From positions 1,082,009 through 1,146,008 of the forward strand of contig CAADRB010000038.1 in NCBI GenBank assembly GCA_900708905.1: DNA of 64,000 nucleotides, given 5' to 3'. This stretch comes from Hymenolepis diminuta (taxonomy: Eukaryota; Platyhelminthes; Cestoda; Cyclophyllidea; Hymenolepididae). The translations under genes and the position numbers were made by a program. The notes below the pieces were generated by a model. It saw only the letters and a list, made by a program, of their open reading frames with translations, was not told where the DNA came from and did not search any database. Shown here one piece after another: positions 12,799 to 25,586 of the stretch; position 1 is the stretch's first letter, and the number at the start of each line of letters is the position of its first letter.

Positions 12799-15700
12799 AT
12801 GTACAGCTCAGTGGCCTCGGGAAAGCATGATCAAGGTTTGCCAATTAAAAATATCTTTATAATATTTCTATATTCGTTTAATTTTGAATTCATTTATTTA
12901 TTTTGGCGATTAAATAATTTTATAAATGAATTATATATTTTCATGTTAATCATCAACTGATATGCACTTTCACAATTGTGGTTAAGAATTTTAGGGTAAA
13001 AATATTGCACATCCTTATTGGGCTACATTTATGAAGCATTTTAATTTATTTATAGGAAACTAGTTTAAAATTTTACTACTCTGTTGTAAAAAGTGTGCAT
13101 TCTTTTAAGTCCAGAATAATTGAACAGACAATAAAACATAAATTAATGAATTATTAACTTTATTTATCAGCATTTACGTGCATAATGCTCCATTAAATAA
13201 GTAATAATCGCAAATAATGTTCCTCCTTACAGTAGCACTTTTTACACATTAACACATAAAAAATTATTATAGTATACTTACGAGTTTATCTTAAATGAAT
13301 TCCAGTTTACAAAAGGTTATAAAACCTTTTTAGTAAACTCTAACTAGACCTATTATGTCCGTAAATAATACTATCACGCATCAGCTAGCTACTCTTGTCT
13401 ATCAAAGGAGACATTTTAGTGATTTCGTGAACAATCACTCAATTCCATATAATGGTCACTAAGTTCTGGACCTTATCTCGCTCAGAAACCCGAAGAAAAA
13501 TTCCCAGAAATTTGAGATTCAGAACTTTAAGGCATTGTGAGGTAGATTTACTCATTAATTTACTATTGAAAATTTGATGGATCTAGAATTCAAATAAAGG
13601 TTCCTTTGATGCACTAATACCAATCTCTATATTTGATTGGAAGTGTTAGTTTAAATTTAATTCCCCTTTAATCCTAATATTTTGCAAAACATATTCATTA
13701 ATAATTATTCGAAATGCTTGATGAAGTAGATTAAATTGTAATTATTCATCCATTTTAATTCCCAGTCGAACTAACTTAATTTTCATGTCCAACTTTCACT
13801 GTCATTATTCTGAGTGCACATATATATGTGTATGTATATTTATATTTACTGTGGTCTTTCATTTATATACACAAATAGAAGTTATTTATAAATAAGCTTT
13901 CTATTTTACCGATTGCATATTTAAAAGGGCACCTAAACTATGAAATGAGTCAAATACATTGTAATACAACACAATGCATTCAATTGGCATGAACGTTGCG
14001 GACGTGAAATATAAAATGCAATAGTCATGTTTAAGCGGCAGACAATTTATACAAATAAACAGAGACCTTTGCATTCATTAATTAAGTAATAGACAACATG
14101 ATGAAGCGATAATAACTCTGGGCATTTTCGATGTTCTCACCTTATTCATAACTTCCTGATAATTCACTTTACCTTTTTTGGATGTTTTAATGTGATCAAC
14201 ATTACGAACAATTTGTTTTTTTCCACACTAATTTTTACAAAGTTTATGTTTGAAGGTACACTTCCCTACGTTTTTCAAAAATTTAAAAAAACATAATCTG
14301 GTCAATGATTTAGTCATTAAATTCAAAATCCCACTCACTAAAAGTAGATTAGAACTTTTGCGAACGTTAATTTAGGTTTTTCTGTCTGTCTTCCAGTCCT
14401 TAGCTTGATCATATTTTATTTCATTTCATTTCATTTTATTTCTCTTATTATTGCTTTTAAGATATTACTCATGATTCCGACAAACATGAGGATCCCTATG
14501 TCTCTCCTCCACCCATACGCACTCTGTTAGCACGGACAAAATTCTCGACAAGCGAACTGAGATACCTCTACAAGGCCTTCAAAAATGTTAGTTTTACGTA
14601 TTTATGTATTAAAAGAAATATATGAGCCCCCTCATATTTGTGGATGAAATCTGAGACATCGAACATTGATATTTGTACTTTCTAAGTATTTTAGTAATAT
14701 ATTGGTTCCAACACTACTGAATAGTTAGTTAACAAGTAGAATAATACAAAAAGGTAATCTCTAACCCAAAGCATTTAGGCTTTAAAATTTTTATGCTTAA
14801 TTAATACGCGAAATTTCCTTATATCTACCAATTTAAGCTCATCGATATTAAACACCAGTGGATAGCAAATTAATGCATAAGACGGTCTACTCATTGTATC
14901 ATTAATAATCAACTCTGTTTGCATTTTAAAACTAATATTATCGAATAAATATTATTGGTCTGGTTATAGTAGTGATAAAGCAAACAGGGATTATAATGAG
15001 ATTTTACTGGAAGCGAATAACTCGAACTAATCATAGCATAGTTTTAGTTTATCACTATTAACTAATGATAGGCAATTACTGATGGTATTTATATTAACAA
15101 ATATAAGCCTGCATGATTAATCATTTGATGGAATTTAAGATGATTTTTAGGTCGTTTTTAAGTTATTCACTAAACTTTAAACTAATACTGCCTTTTTGAA
15201 TATGCACATAAAATGCTACCAAATATAACCAGTTCAATTTTTATGCAATAACAGATGGGGCACAGGGGTTAAAGGAAGTTATTCTGTTTATCTGGATTTC
15301 TTATGGATGTCGTTTTTGCCCTGATACTTTAGGCCTGTCACTCTGGAATTGCTACTAAGGAGACTTTCTGTTCAGCATTTGACTGCATTTTCCGAGAAGC
15401 AGGTGAGTATTTTCACGTTAATTTTGTTTATTTCGGAGAGAAACTTGGCATTTATATTTATTTCCTGAATATTTTATAAAATTTTTGGTGTACTTAACAA
15501 CTGCTTAGTATTGCTTATTAATAATTCGTGTTATTTAATTTTACTTGTACGCAATTCTTTTTGATTGGTGATTAACTTAATTTTATTATATTTATACTTC
15601 CTTTAATAGATTTATAACTTATTCAATCAGTAAACATGTTTGTTCATATATTATAATTTTCCAAATAAACAATATGATCTAATATATAAATGTATACATA

Positions 15701-18700
15701 TATTGGACTAGAGGTCAATTTGAAGTCTCACGAAGATAATAGACATGGATACTTTTTTCCGCTCCATTCATTTTGAGGTAAATAAATGGAGCCTGAACTT
15801 GAGTTAATGCTAATATAAGGTGGCCCTTTTGAGAAAGTTAATGTACACCTTTTTTCCTATAAGCGTTTCCTGACCAGAACTAAGCCTAGTCAGTAAAGGG
15901 AAAGAAGTGGTGTTAACATAGTTAGCAAAGTATGCAGAGGATGGGTAGAGTTGAGTAGGCTTGCTTAAAGCTTAAATAAATAGGCCGTGAAGGTAAATCG
16001 TAAACATAAACCGAGAGAAAGGATTTGGCATTCGCCATTTATAACAGCAAATAAATTTTATTTAATAATAATTATGTCGAGCGGATGCTACAGACTTCAG
16101 ATATTAATATAGTATATTTTTAAAGCAATTTAAGCAGCTTTATTCTGCAAAATTTCCTGCGGTACGCAGAGTAGGTTTTTAACTAGGTTCACAAAATTTG
16201 AATGTGACCGATAAATTTAGAATCATAACGACCTCCAAACAAAATATTTTTTCCTTTTACTACGGTAATTAAGAAAATATTTTCCTCCCCAATTAAAAGA
16301 AGACAAACAATATATAATCAATGTGAGATGTAATAACTGTACGTAGATAATTTAGTAAAATATTAATTGGCATTAAAAGTAACTGAATATAAATATTAAT
16401 CGAATGAAAAATATAGCAGAATGGAAATTCAGACTTTGTTTTATAATCCGATTATATATTTCTATCGTTATTCACATTCAGATTGATAAAATCAAGCGCA
16501 TTTTTTAAATTCCGAATAGGGAAAATTATCCAAGAACATTAAAAATTAATCTTCTGACAGGAAAATAAAATGTTATAATTAGATAGTCATAGAGATGGAA
16601 TCTTTCTGACTTCTTATCAGATAATAAAAAACACCTTTTTAGGTTTTCATACGATAAATAGTCATAGCTAAGTGAGGGACACAAAATCATGTCAAAAGGG
16701 TGGTAACTAATACTCCATAGGGTAGAATCGCTCAGTCGGCAAGAGCAGAAAGATTGAACAGTCATTATTTTGAGGATACGAAATTAAGAGAGCATATGTG
16801 GAAAAGAGTAACTTTGGGAATTACTATGTTAAAAAATCAATCGAGCTATGAACACTGTGAACATGACTGCAACCGCAAATGATGGAGTTAATTAATAAAA
16901 TTTGAGCAATAGGGCATTGCATAGTAAGCTATAAATTCTTATGAGAATATGGATAATTAAATGCTTTCATAATTCAATCTAACTAAGACTCTTGATGCCA
17001 TCATTTCACTGACTGCTTCTTCTCCCATGCTTATTGACCACGTTTGCTTCCTGCCTTATGCGTATGCTTTACTATGATTAAAATTAAATTTAAGTTCTGT
17101 AATACCGTGGAAAATAATAATAAAATATCTGAGAAGCGTGAGAGGATTCAAATTGGGATGAAAAGGAGATCCCATATGATGAACTGGTGCAGAAGCTGTG
17201 CATTGACGTAGACACTCCAAATATTACTGAACATCAATACAACACACTTCTCTCCATCAAGAGACTAGTGCATTTTCATCAATGACAAACACTGCAAAAT
17301 ATTTGTTGAAAACCACCATTCATTGTTTTTAACTTCTGCTCTGTAATATTTATAACACTTATAATTATCTCCTCGGAATCGTAACTAGCACAATATAATA
17401 CGATGTGATTTAGGTAAGACAATGCCTTTCTGGCATCTTCTAGGTCTTTTGTGCATAGCTCCCATCATGTTACAACTACCAAAGCTGTGCTGTTTTTATT
17501 TTGCATAGAATAAGCATTTAATTTCCTTGGCACAAAGATGGCTTCCAATTGATATCTTAAGGATACAAAATGGTAATTTAGAAATTCCAAAGATAAAAAT
17601 GCATAAATAGGTAGTCCGAAAATAAAATAGTTTCATTTTTATAAATGCTGCAAGATTAGCGTTGACAACTTTTTCTCACTTCCCTTTAATTGTCCTTTTT
17701 AGCATCACATAGCTATGCCATTCTCACATTCAGTGCATTCGATCGCAGCTCGCGAGGATATATAACGTTTTCGGTGAGTTTAATTAGGTTTGATTCATAT
17801 TTATTGGCTTATTTAAGCACCACCTATTGGCTATCTAGTACAGAATATTTGGAAAATAATTTTTTTGCTTAATGAATGCTAGTTGAATTATGAATTTAAA
17901 AATCGTATTTTCAGTTAGAAACAATTTGGCCCTTTCCTTTTCAGTCTTTGCTCATCTTAATCATAATTAATTTTAATGAAATATCGGAATCCATTTACTT
18001 CGCTATACATGAAGTATTAGAATTGCAGTGGACTTGTTTAATTATAATGTCTTCTGAAGCAGTATTTTCTTGCTTATTGGTATAAGTGGGCATATTGCAA
18101 TAAAATATGTTCGAAATTTTGTAGAACAGATGAAATATTCCTTCCATTTAATAATCCAAATTTGATGCTACCACGGGTTTTACTTCGGAGTTTTTCAGCG
18201 TTATTATTAATAGAAAAGAGTGGGTTTGAAAACATTTTTTCAAAAAAATTCTTCATTATCATATAAGGACAAGGGTTTTGAAGACGCTGTTTTTCTGCAA
18301 ATAAATTAATTTGTTGATTGTTAGTTTTAACGAACTTTCAAAAGATCTCCTGTAAGTTTTAAAGAATATTAATGAAAGGAAAGTAGCTCTCTATTTTGAA
18401 AATTAGAAAGTTTAATTATGCCTCATGTATTTTAAGGAAAAGAAGCTTAAAGGACCGCATAAGTTTTTACTTGCAATTCGATTTTTAAATAATCAAATGA
18501 TTATATAGGCTACCTGTTACTCCATAGAACCCGCGATCATGAGTTCCTCTTGATAATTCTTAATAGCATTTGCATTGATAATTTGCATAGAATAATTTTT
18601 CACCATCTTCGCTGATAATTTGCCACGTCATTGAATAATCAATCCTCTGGATATATTCGCAGAGAGTAACTTTCAATCGTTCTATATCTTAACCTTATAA

Positions 18701-20859
18701 ATATAGTAAATTATTTATCCATTTTGCCAGATGATTTTGTAATGTCAACGTATATTTACTCCTTTAGGATTTTGTTCAAACTCTCTCTTGTTTAATACAT
18801 GGAACTCAAGAGGAAATATTGAATTGGGTGTTTGACCTCTACGATTACGACAAGGACGGATATATCTCAAGGCAGGAACTTGTTGTCCTAATTCGAGCAG
18901 TGAATGACCTACTAGGGCCCACACATAACATCAAAGAGTTGATAGAAAATGTGGACGAAAAGGCTAATCGGATGCTAAATGTAAGATTCTTATAAAGTAA
19001 GGTTAAATAGTATTATTTTCCTTAAATAGAATAGTGCATATAACTAGTCCCTTCGTACTTCCAGACAGAATGCAGTTGTAATAAAGTTTGTATGTAATAA
19101 GTGAATATTAAAAAATCTGTAAAATGCCAATTTTTATATGAGATGGTATTGTAAAAGGCTCTTGTTAAGATCAGGATGTCAAATACAGTATGATGTTAAT
19201 TTTCAATACGTAAGCTTCCATTAGATTTCGAGATTACACAGCTGCTGCGGCATAACGCGTACCCTAGAACAATATCACAAAAATAGACGCTGTTTTGGTT
19301 AGAAACCGATTTATATTGTGAGAGTTCAGATGCATAAACTCAAATTAGCGTATAATCTAACCATATATATTTCTAATAATGCCAAAATTCGAGGGTATTT
19401 CGCTTATTATTTATGCCCATAGTTAAAACTTGGGGACTTTTAATGCTTGTGAGGCACAATATATAAGTCTTATATTGTCCCAAATATTCTTTACAGTGGA
19501 ACTATGTATTGTTCTTGTAATGATGTGAATTAGATTAAGAGAATCAATGAGAGTTGTGAAATCGTTCATCTGAACTATGTTTATTCAATATTAAGTCAAG
19601 GTAAGCCGTGACCTTTTGGAAAGTACTGAAAAATACAGATTGAACACGCCTTGACTCGATCACATCTTAGTGGCACGTGACAAGTTACAACTGTAGGGGC
19701 ATATTCAAATGTAAGTTAGATCAAGTGTTTTCAGCGTTCCGAGTCCAAAATCACAAAATTATCAACAATTTTCACTTAAATGTTTTATAAACTCTTAAAC
19801 TGATTAAACTCTGCGATTTTATTCGATATATCACATTTTCAAGTTTTATATAAAAGTGTAAATTACGACTTTATTTGCGGTTACCAGTTTGGTGATCACA
19901 ATGACGATAAAAACACCATAATAGAATCATGTTTAATAAAATTTTCTTCCAAAATCCCTGAGTTTCGACAATATCTGTTGACTAAGTTTCCTCATTCTAA
20001 TCACTCACCTCTTAACTCTCATGAAATTCTATTCATATATACATACGAAAATATGCACATCTGCAAAGTGAGAGGTCGAGTCTTATCAGTATGCACCCAG
20101 TACAGGTCATGGCCAACACTACTAGTTAATGCTTGACAAGAGAGGGTTAAGTGCAGGATTCTCTTCAGCGGAACCCCAGAATTCCCAGAGAGTTGGGAAT
20201 TTAATGACGGTAAGGTGAAATGAACTTATTTTCCTCCATATTTGCATTTAAGGAATATTTAATCCAGACACCTGCATTGCTATTGTTATTTTGCACTAGT
20301 GGGCATCTCTTTTATTAAGCATTTATTAATTACCGTTATTTGCTGCTTATCGAAAATATTTACAAAAAGATTTACTGTCAGGCATATCTCTTAACTTATT
20401 CACACCTTCGAGTAGTTAAAACGTTACAAGTAACAAAAAATTCAATAATTAATTTCATCATGTTATGACGGCAGTTTAGTGCTCCTTTTAAGGGATACCA
20501 TTGGTTTTAATTTGTATTTCTCCCGTGCTTAGCGGAGAAGTGAATTCGACCACTTCAATAAGCTCAGTTCTAATAAATGAAAATGAATTGATAAACTGCG
20601 ATAAAAATAAGCATTGAACTGTCGATATTAAAATAACCTTTAGATTTTAATTACATCCTAATTTTTATTCTTATTAATTATTCTTCATTTTTTAAATATT
20701 AGAAATTTGATACGGACCGAGACGGAAAGATTGAGAGAAGGGAATTCATCTCCGTATGTCTTCAGGTAAGTATTCAGGTGTTTTTCTAAATATAATAATT
20801 TTCAATTTTAGGATGAAACCATATTGGAGTCATTAACAGCATTTGGAGGCTCATTTTAA
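12799..20859 (+). CDS. KChIP-like EF-hand neuronal calcium sensor (Kv channel-interacting protein family)
   Basis: Seven exons keep frame throughout: 12799-12835, 14462-14586, 15333-15402, 17703-17773, 18768-18980, 20703-20765 and 20812-20859, giving 208 residues. All introns are GT-AG, and an in-frame TAG lies upstream of the ATG. Residues 40-54 (KFSTSELRYLYKAFKN) match the conserved KChIP motif before EF1. EF1 is degenerate (CHSG in place of CPSG), as in the family. EF2 (91-102) has D at positions 1 and 12, a typical KChIP variant. EF3 (127-138, DYDKDGYISRQE) and EF4 (175-186, DTDRDGKIERRE) are canonical calcium loops. The C-terminus, DETILESLTAF, matches the KChIP D-NI--LQ-F tail. The start is MYSS, so there is no N-myristoylation glycine. 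Known family role: a calcium-sensing beta subunit of Kv4 (A-type) potassium channels; KChIP3 is also a transcriptional repressor. Recoverin or neurocalcin is less likely because those start MGKxxS. Confidence 0.88.
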
Positions 20860-22835
20860 TATTCGGTCAAAATTATTTAAACCCGTTGATCATATGACTG
20901 TACACAAACTTTGACATATTTCTTGTTAAAATATAATAGATTTTACCATTCGTTTCTTAAAGCTCGGCAGATGCTGGCGACTAATAGAAGAGATATGTTA
21001 AGCTTTAAGCTCTCTTAACAATAGCGGCTTATTGAAAAGTAAAATAAAAGTCTAAATAGAATTTAGTTATGCGTTAGTGAGAAAAAGTGATCAGACAATT
21101 ACCGCATTCTGAGCCATATGTTTCAGAACAGTGGGTGAGAGAAGTAGCATTTTCATGAGAAGACTGATAATATTACTGTGTTATGGATAGAGAGTAGATT
21201 GGGAGACGCATGTGAATAAGCACACATGAACACCAGATAGAATTGAAAATCAGTAGACAATAGTTTTATTGTGGGTAGTAACAACAGCAATATGATTTTA
21301 TGCATTATGCATTTCGGACTAGCGGATGGTAATGGTATAAAATTATAGATTTGAACAAAAGGCGATGAATATGTCCAATGATTTTTTATCTTTGCTAAAA
21401 TAAAACAACATAAGCCGATATTTTAGGTTAGCCCTTCGTTTTTATTTAAACTAATTAAGCTTCTTCTTAAAGCTTCAAGAAGAATTACCAGTCTTAAGAA
21501 TATCGTTACGAGGGGCGATGTTTTAACATCCTTGAGCATTCAAAGAATTGATTTATCTGTGTATACGGCTTTTAAGGCAGAATGATATCTTCTACAGTGT
21601 TCGAGCCTTGCCTTCTTTTCCAATAACTTTCACACAAAATTAGAACCTACGATTGACTTTATCGGATTTGGTAGAATGATTTCACCAAAACTCTTCCTAC
21701 ACTTTGTTGATTCGAGGAATATTTATTTGCTGTTGACTCTCTAGGTCATAACTATCGGACAAATTTACATGCCTGTTCCCGTATGATGAAAAAAGTTTAT
21801 AAACTAGGTACGGTTATTTTTCCTTTGCCTCTTAAAAATAAACTGAATTCGATTTTATCTTTGCAAACGTGTGAACTCGCGGTGCTATCTCATATGCCCC
21901 TTCGGTTTTGTTTATTGTTGATTTAGTGAGGTTGTTTCAAACTCGTAATTACTATACATGAAAATTTCTCTTGATAAAAAGCAACATGCTTCAGCTTTAT
22001 TATTGCCAAATTTTTATGATACCGATTTTATGTAGGAAGTTAAAAGTACACAAGAACTTAATTCTTTTGGGATAATTAAATAGAGTAAAGAGCAAATAGT
22101 AACACTTGATTTTATGCATTTTGATTGAGTATCAAATTCTTTTTAGAAGAAAGTCTTTTTAAAACTTTATTTTCTGACGTTTACTACTACATTGAATATT
22201 TTGCAGTGTGCAAGTTACGTTTAAAGCGTAAGAATATGCATCGGTCTTCTAAACCACGAAAGGTTAATCGGTTTGACATTTAGTTGACATTACCGGGGCC
22301 TTTGGATATCTCCAGGACAGTTAAAACGCTTTAGTAGGTCATGGATAGCCTTTAAGTAGGTGGCACAGCAACCTACAAACTAACGTAGAGGTATATTTCA
22401 AAGCATAGTACGTGTAGTGCCCCAGTTATAGAGACCTTAACGTTTTAGAAGCTGCAAAATTTAAATATTTTTATCCCGGAAATACATTTCATTATGCGGA
22501 AACATAAGGATAATTGAGGTTAAGATAGAAAGGTGGGGTTAATTTTCAATTTAATGTAATCCTATTAAGAAGATTAGACAAGAATAACAGATTCGAATAG
22601 AGGTGAGAATAGATTTTGGTTTATAAAACTGACAATATTATCAAATGAAGGTTTGGACGTAATTCAATACATCTTTTCAGAAACTAATTCAAGTTTAGCC
22701 GAACATCAGACTTAATAATTATCTGCTACTTAAAGAGAGAAAAAGAAATAAATAGAAACGTAGATTTAGTAAATAATCTGTAGGCTTAATTTACAAAAGT
22801 CCTGAGATATACAATAAACAAGTTGGTAAAAATGA
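20860..22835. other. Intergenic region between convergent KChIP-like and SDR39U1 genes
   Basis: The two genes end toward each other across this interval. One AATAAA lies at about 21043-21048 on the plus strand and could serve the KChIP-like transcript, but its use is unproven. Nothing else was recognised. Confidence 0.5.
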
Positions 22836-24565
22836 CTAGTCAGTTGGCACTGGCGAAGGTTTCCTTCCATACAGATTTTCAAGAGCAGATTCAAGATTTG
22901 GGTAATGGAATCGAAATCCGGCAGCAACGACCTTAGCAGGTATGACACGTTGACCTTCAAGTAGTAACGGGGCTCGATCCTCACCAAGCATGGCCTTCAC
23001 AACAAATGCGGGTGTCGGAATGCGTCCAGCGAAGAATGGTGCTCCCAAGGACTGGCAGAGAGCTCGGGAAAATACACCTTGGCGAACAGGATTCGGAGCT
23101 GTGCCATTAACTGGACCGTCCAGCTTTTGACCTAAAATATGTACATTTTAGTTAATTTTCTATGCAAATACACTTTCGTCTGAACATGGCGTCGTGGTAA
23201 AAATGGGAGGCACCTGGTTAATTGATCGCAATTAATGTCGATTAAGAGTATAGGGTAGATAGTGGCCAAACTTCCATCTAAACATTAGATTAAGCATTGG
23301 GACTTTTTGGACGACATCTGTCTGTAGGCTCTCTATAAGGTAACATTGTGGAATTTTAATGATGATAAACATACCCTGTCAACATCAGAATATGAGGTTA
23401 TATAAATATGTTAATCCACCAGTGTGAGTTTAGTCGTAAATAAGCTGTTGCAGCATAACGCTTACTGATTCCTAACTCTATATCCAGGCTGTATACATTT
23501 TCTAATATTCAGTTAGATGAACGTTTTCACCCTTCTATCGCAATATACCTATTGACAATAAAGAGAATATGTGTTCAATTGAGTAAATTACAAATAAAGA
23601 TCTTATTTGTAAAATTGGATGGCTTAATCAATAATGAAGATATCCCCATTGTAATTCTGTCTCTGTCATATCTACAAGTTTTAAATTATACGTACCAGAA
23701 TGATCTGTTAGTAAAAAACAGAAAATATTGACAAGATCATCAATATGAATCCATGAGAACCACTGCTTTCCATCACCAATAGGCCCAGCCAAGCCCAGAC
23801 GATGAGAGACGTACATATTCGTCAGGGCGCCTCCATCCTTTGATAGGACAATTCCTATAACAAGTTACTAAAAATTGAGAATCGTAGACGCAAATAGAGA
23901 AACCGGAATATAGACTTCAAATACCAACTCTAACAAAAACGCGTCGAACACCACCTAGTTGTGGACCGGAACAAGCGGCTTCCCAGTCATGAACGAGATG
24001 AGAAAGAAAACCAGATTCAACATACTTGTCCTCCTCAGTGTAACTAATGGATAGATCGGGCTTATAAAATCCTAGAAAAAATTAAAATAAAACATTAAGG
24101 TATACCGATAGCTGATGCGTTGATAAAATGCTTCGTTGACTTCGAAAGAGATTTGACCAAAGTTTTAGTAGTCTCTATGCGACTGCTATGAACTTCTTCT
24201 AGAAACTCGTTGTAAGAACTACTAAAATAGAAAAGAACATTAAAATAAATAAGTGAACAAACTTAGAGAAAAGAAACTTGGAATTGATTTCACCAATACT
24301 TCGGCCCGATAAATTTACAACAGCATGAGTATCTTCCGGAAGACCGGAGGACTCAACAGTTTTCTGGTGAATGAATTAAGTCCAATGGAAGTAAATTTAT
24401 ACCCAGGATAGATCTTCACTGCGCTTTGGATCACGCGATATTATTCGGACATTAATACCTTTTGCAAGCAATTTCGCTTTTAAAGCTTTTCCAATCAGGC
24501 CACTTCCACCACCTGAATTAAAAATATAAATGACCAATACATGACAAACCAATAACGACATTCAT
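22836..24565 (-). CDS. SDR39U1: SDR39U1-type epimerase family protein (extended/atypical short-chain dehydrogenase)
   Basis: Seven exons on the minus strand: 24550-24565, 24403-24512, 24263-24363, 24106-24221, 23925-24071, 23696-23854 and 22836-23131. They total 945 nt (314 residues plus stop) with every junction GT-AG and in phase. The 16-nt first exon encodes MNVVIG and joins to complete the nucleotide-binding GGGSGLIG motif at residues 6-13. Other family marks are NLSG after the third strand, SRIETTK, NASAIGFY, GGALTNM, RLGLAGPIGDGKQWFSWIHIDD, NGTAPNPV and the C-terminal LLEGQRVIPAK. Known family: YfcH/SDR39U1 proteins with a Rossmann fold binding NAD(P)H; the substrate is not established. 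Length matches the human protein (about 300 residues). The four 5' introns are only 34-41 nt and the last is 564 nt. Confidence 0.92.
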
Positions 24566-25586
24566 TTTTTAGTCGTTATATTGATATAAATTTATTCCGA
24601 TAAACTTTAGTGGGTCAGATCAAACAACGAGTATCTCAAAGCTGCAGATCAAATTATCCTTGAAATACCCGCTTTATATCCAGCTGTAAAACAAAAGTCT
24701 GAGTTTTTCAAGGTCAAATATATAATGTTTTAATGTATTGTGCATATTAAACTCTGTTAAAGTTTGCAGTTTCTGATAGTCTCATGACGAAAATTAAATT
24801 AATTTAGAATTTCCACTATTTATGTGGTGCAAATGCAGAAATTTACTCCTTGATAAGCATAAATATCGAGTTTGATCGATTCTATTTCCATTTAATTTCC
24901 CTCCGTAATCAAACATTGAAGTAGCGAGTAACAACAATCTCACTCCCAAACGGTGACAAGTTTCAGTCTTCTCCTTTTAATAAATACTAGATAATATATG
25001 AACAGCTTTTGGTTTTGAACATAGTTGTAAATGTTCCTTAATACATAACAATAATCCTAAATTTATTCAGACATTTACCGCCTGATTGTTAGATTTTACT
25101 TGAGAATACATGTTCTAAGTTTTCAAATACTTATCTGGCAGTTAATTGACGAAGAAACACTCATTTATCCCATGAATTAGTTCTTATTGTCCCTATATAG
25201 CAGGCTCATAATCACCATCATCATATGCATTGCATATACCCAAAATTAACTATGACCAAAATCCAAAAATCCGCTTAATTCCCAGGTTGTTCTTATACTT
25301 ATGATCCCTACGTTTTCTTTAAAGTAACCGCACAATATTCTGTATATTGTGCCATATTCGCACGCACCCAATTTCGTGTCCTTGCCTTATTAACAATATC
25401 ATGAAATAGTACACGCCAATATTCCCTTCATCATCCGAAAATATCCATATGACCAAATAACAATAATAATAATCAGTGAAAACAGTAAAATAATACAATA
25501 TAGATGCTTTATTATGAGCGACAAATTATAAAATAAAATCTCGTCTCTTACAAATATATATACACAAATATTGTTTTTTGATTTCG
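24566..25586. other. Intergenic region between two minus-strand genes
   Basis: About 1 kb without a recognisable exon or repeat. It should contain the promoter of the SDR39U1 gene and the 3' UTR of the OB-fold gene. No defined motif was seen. Confidence 0.5.
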
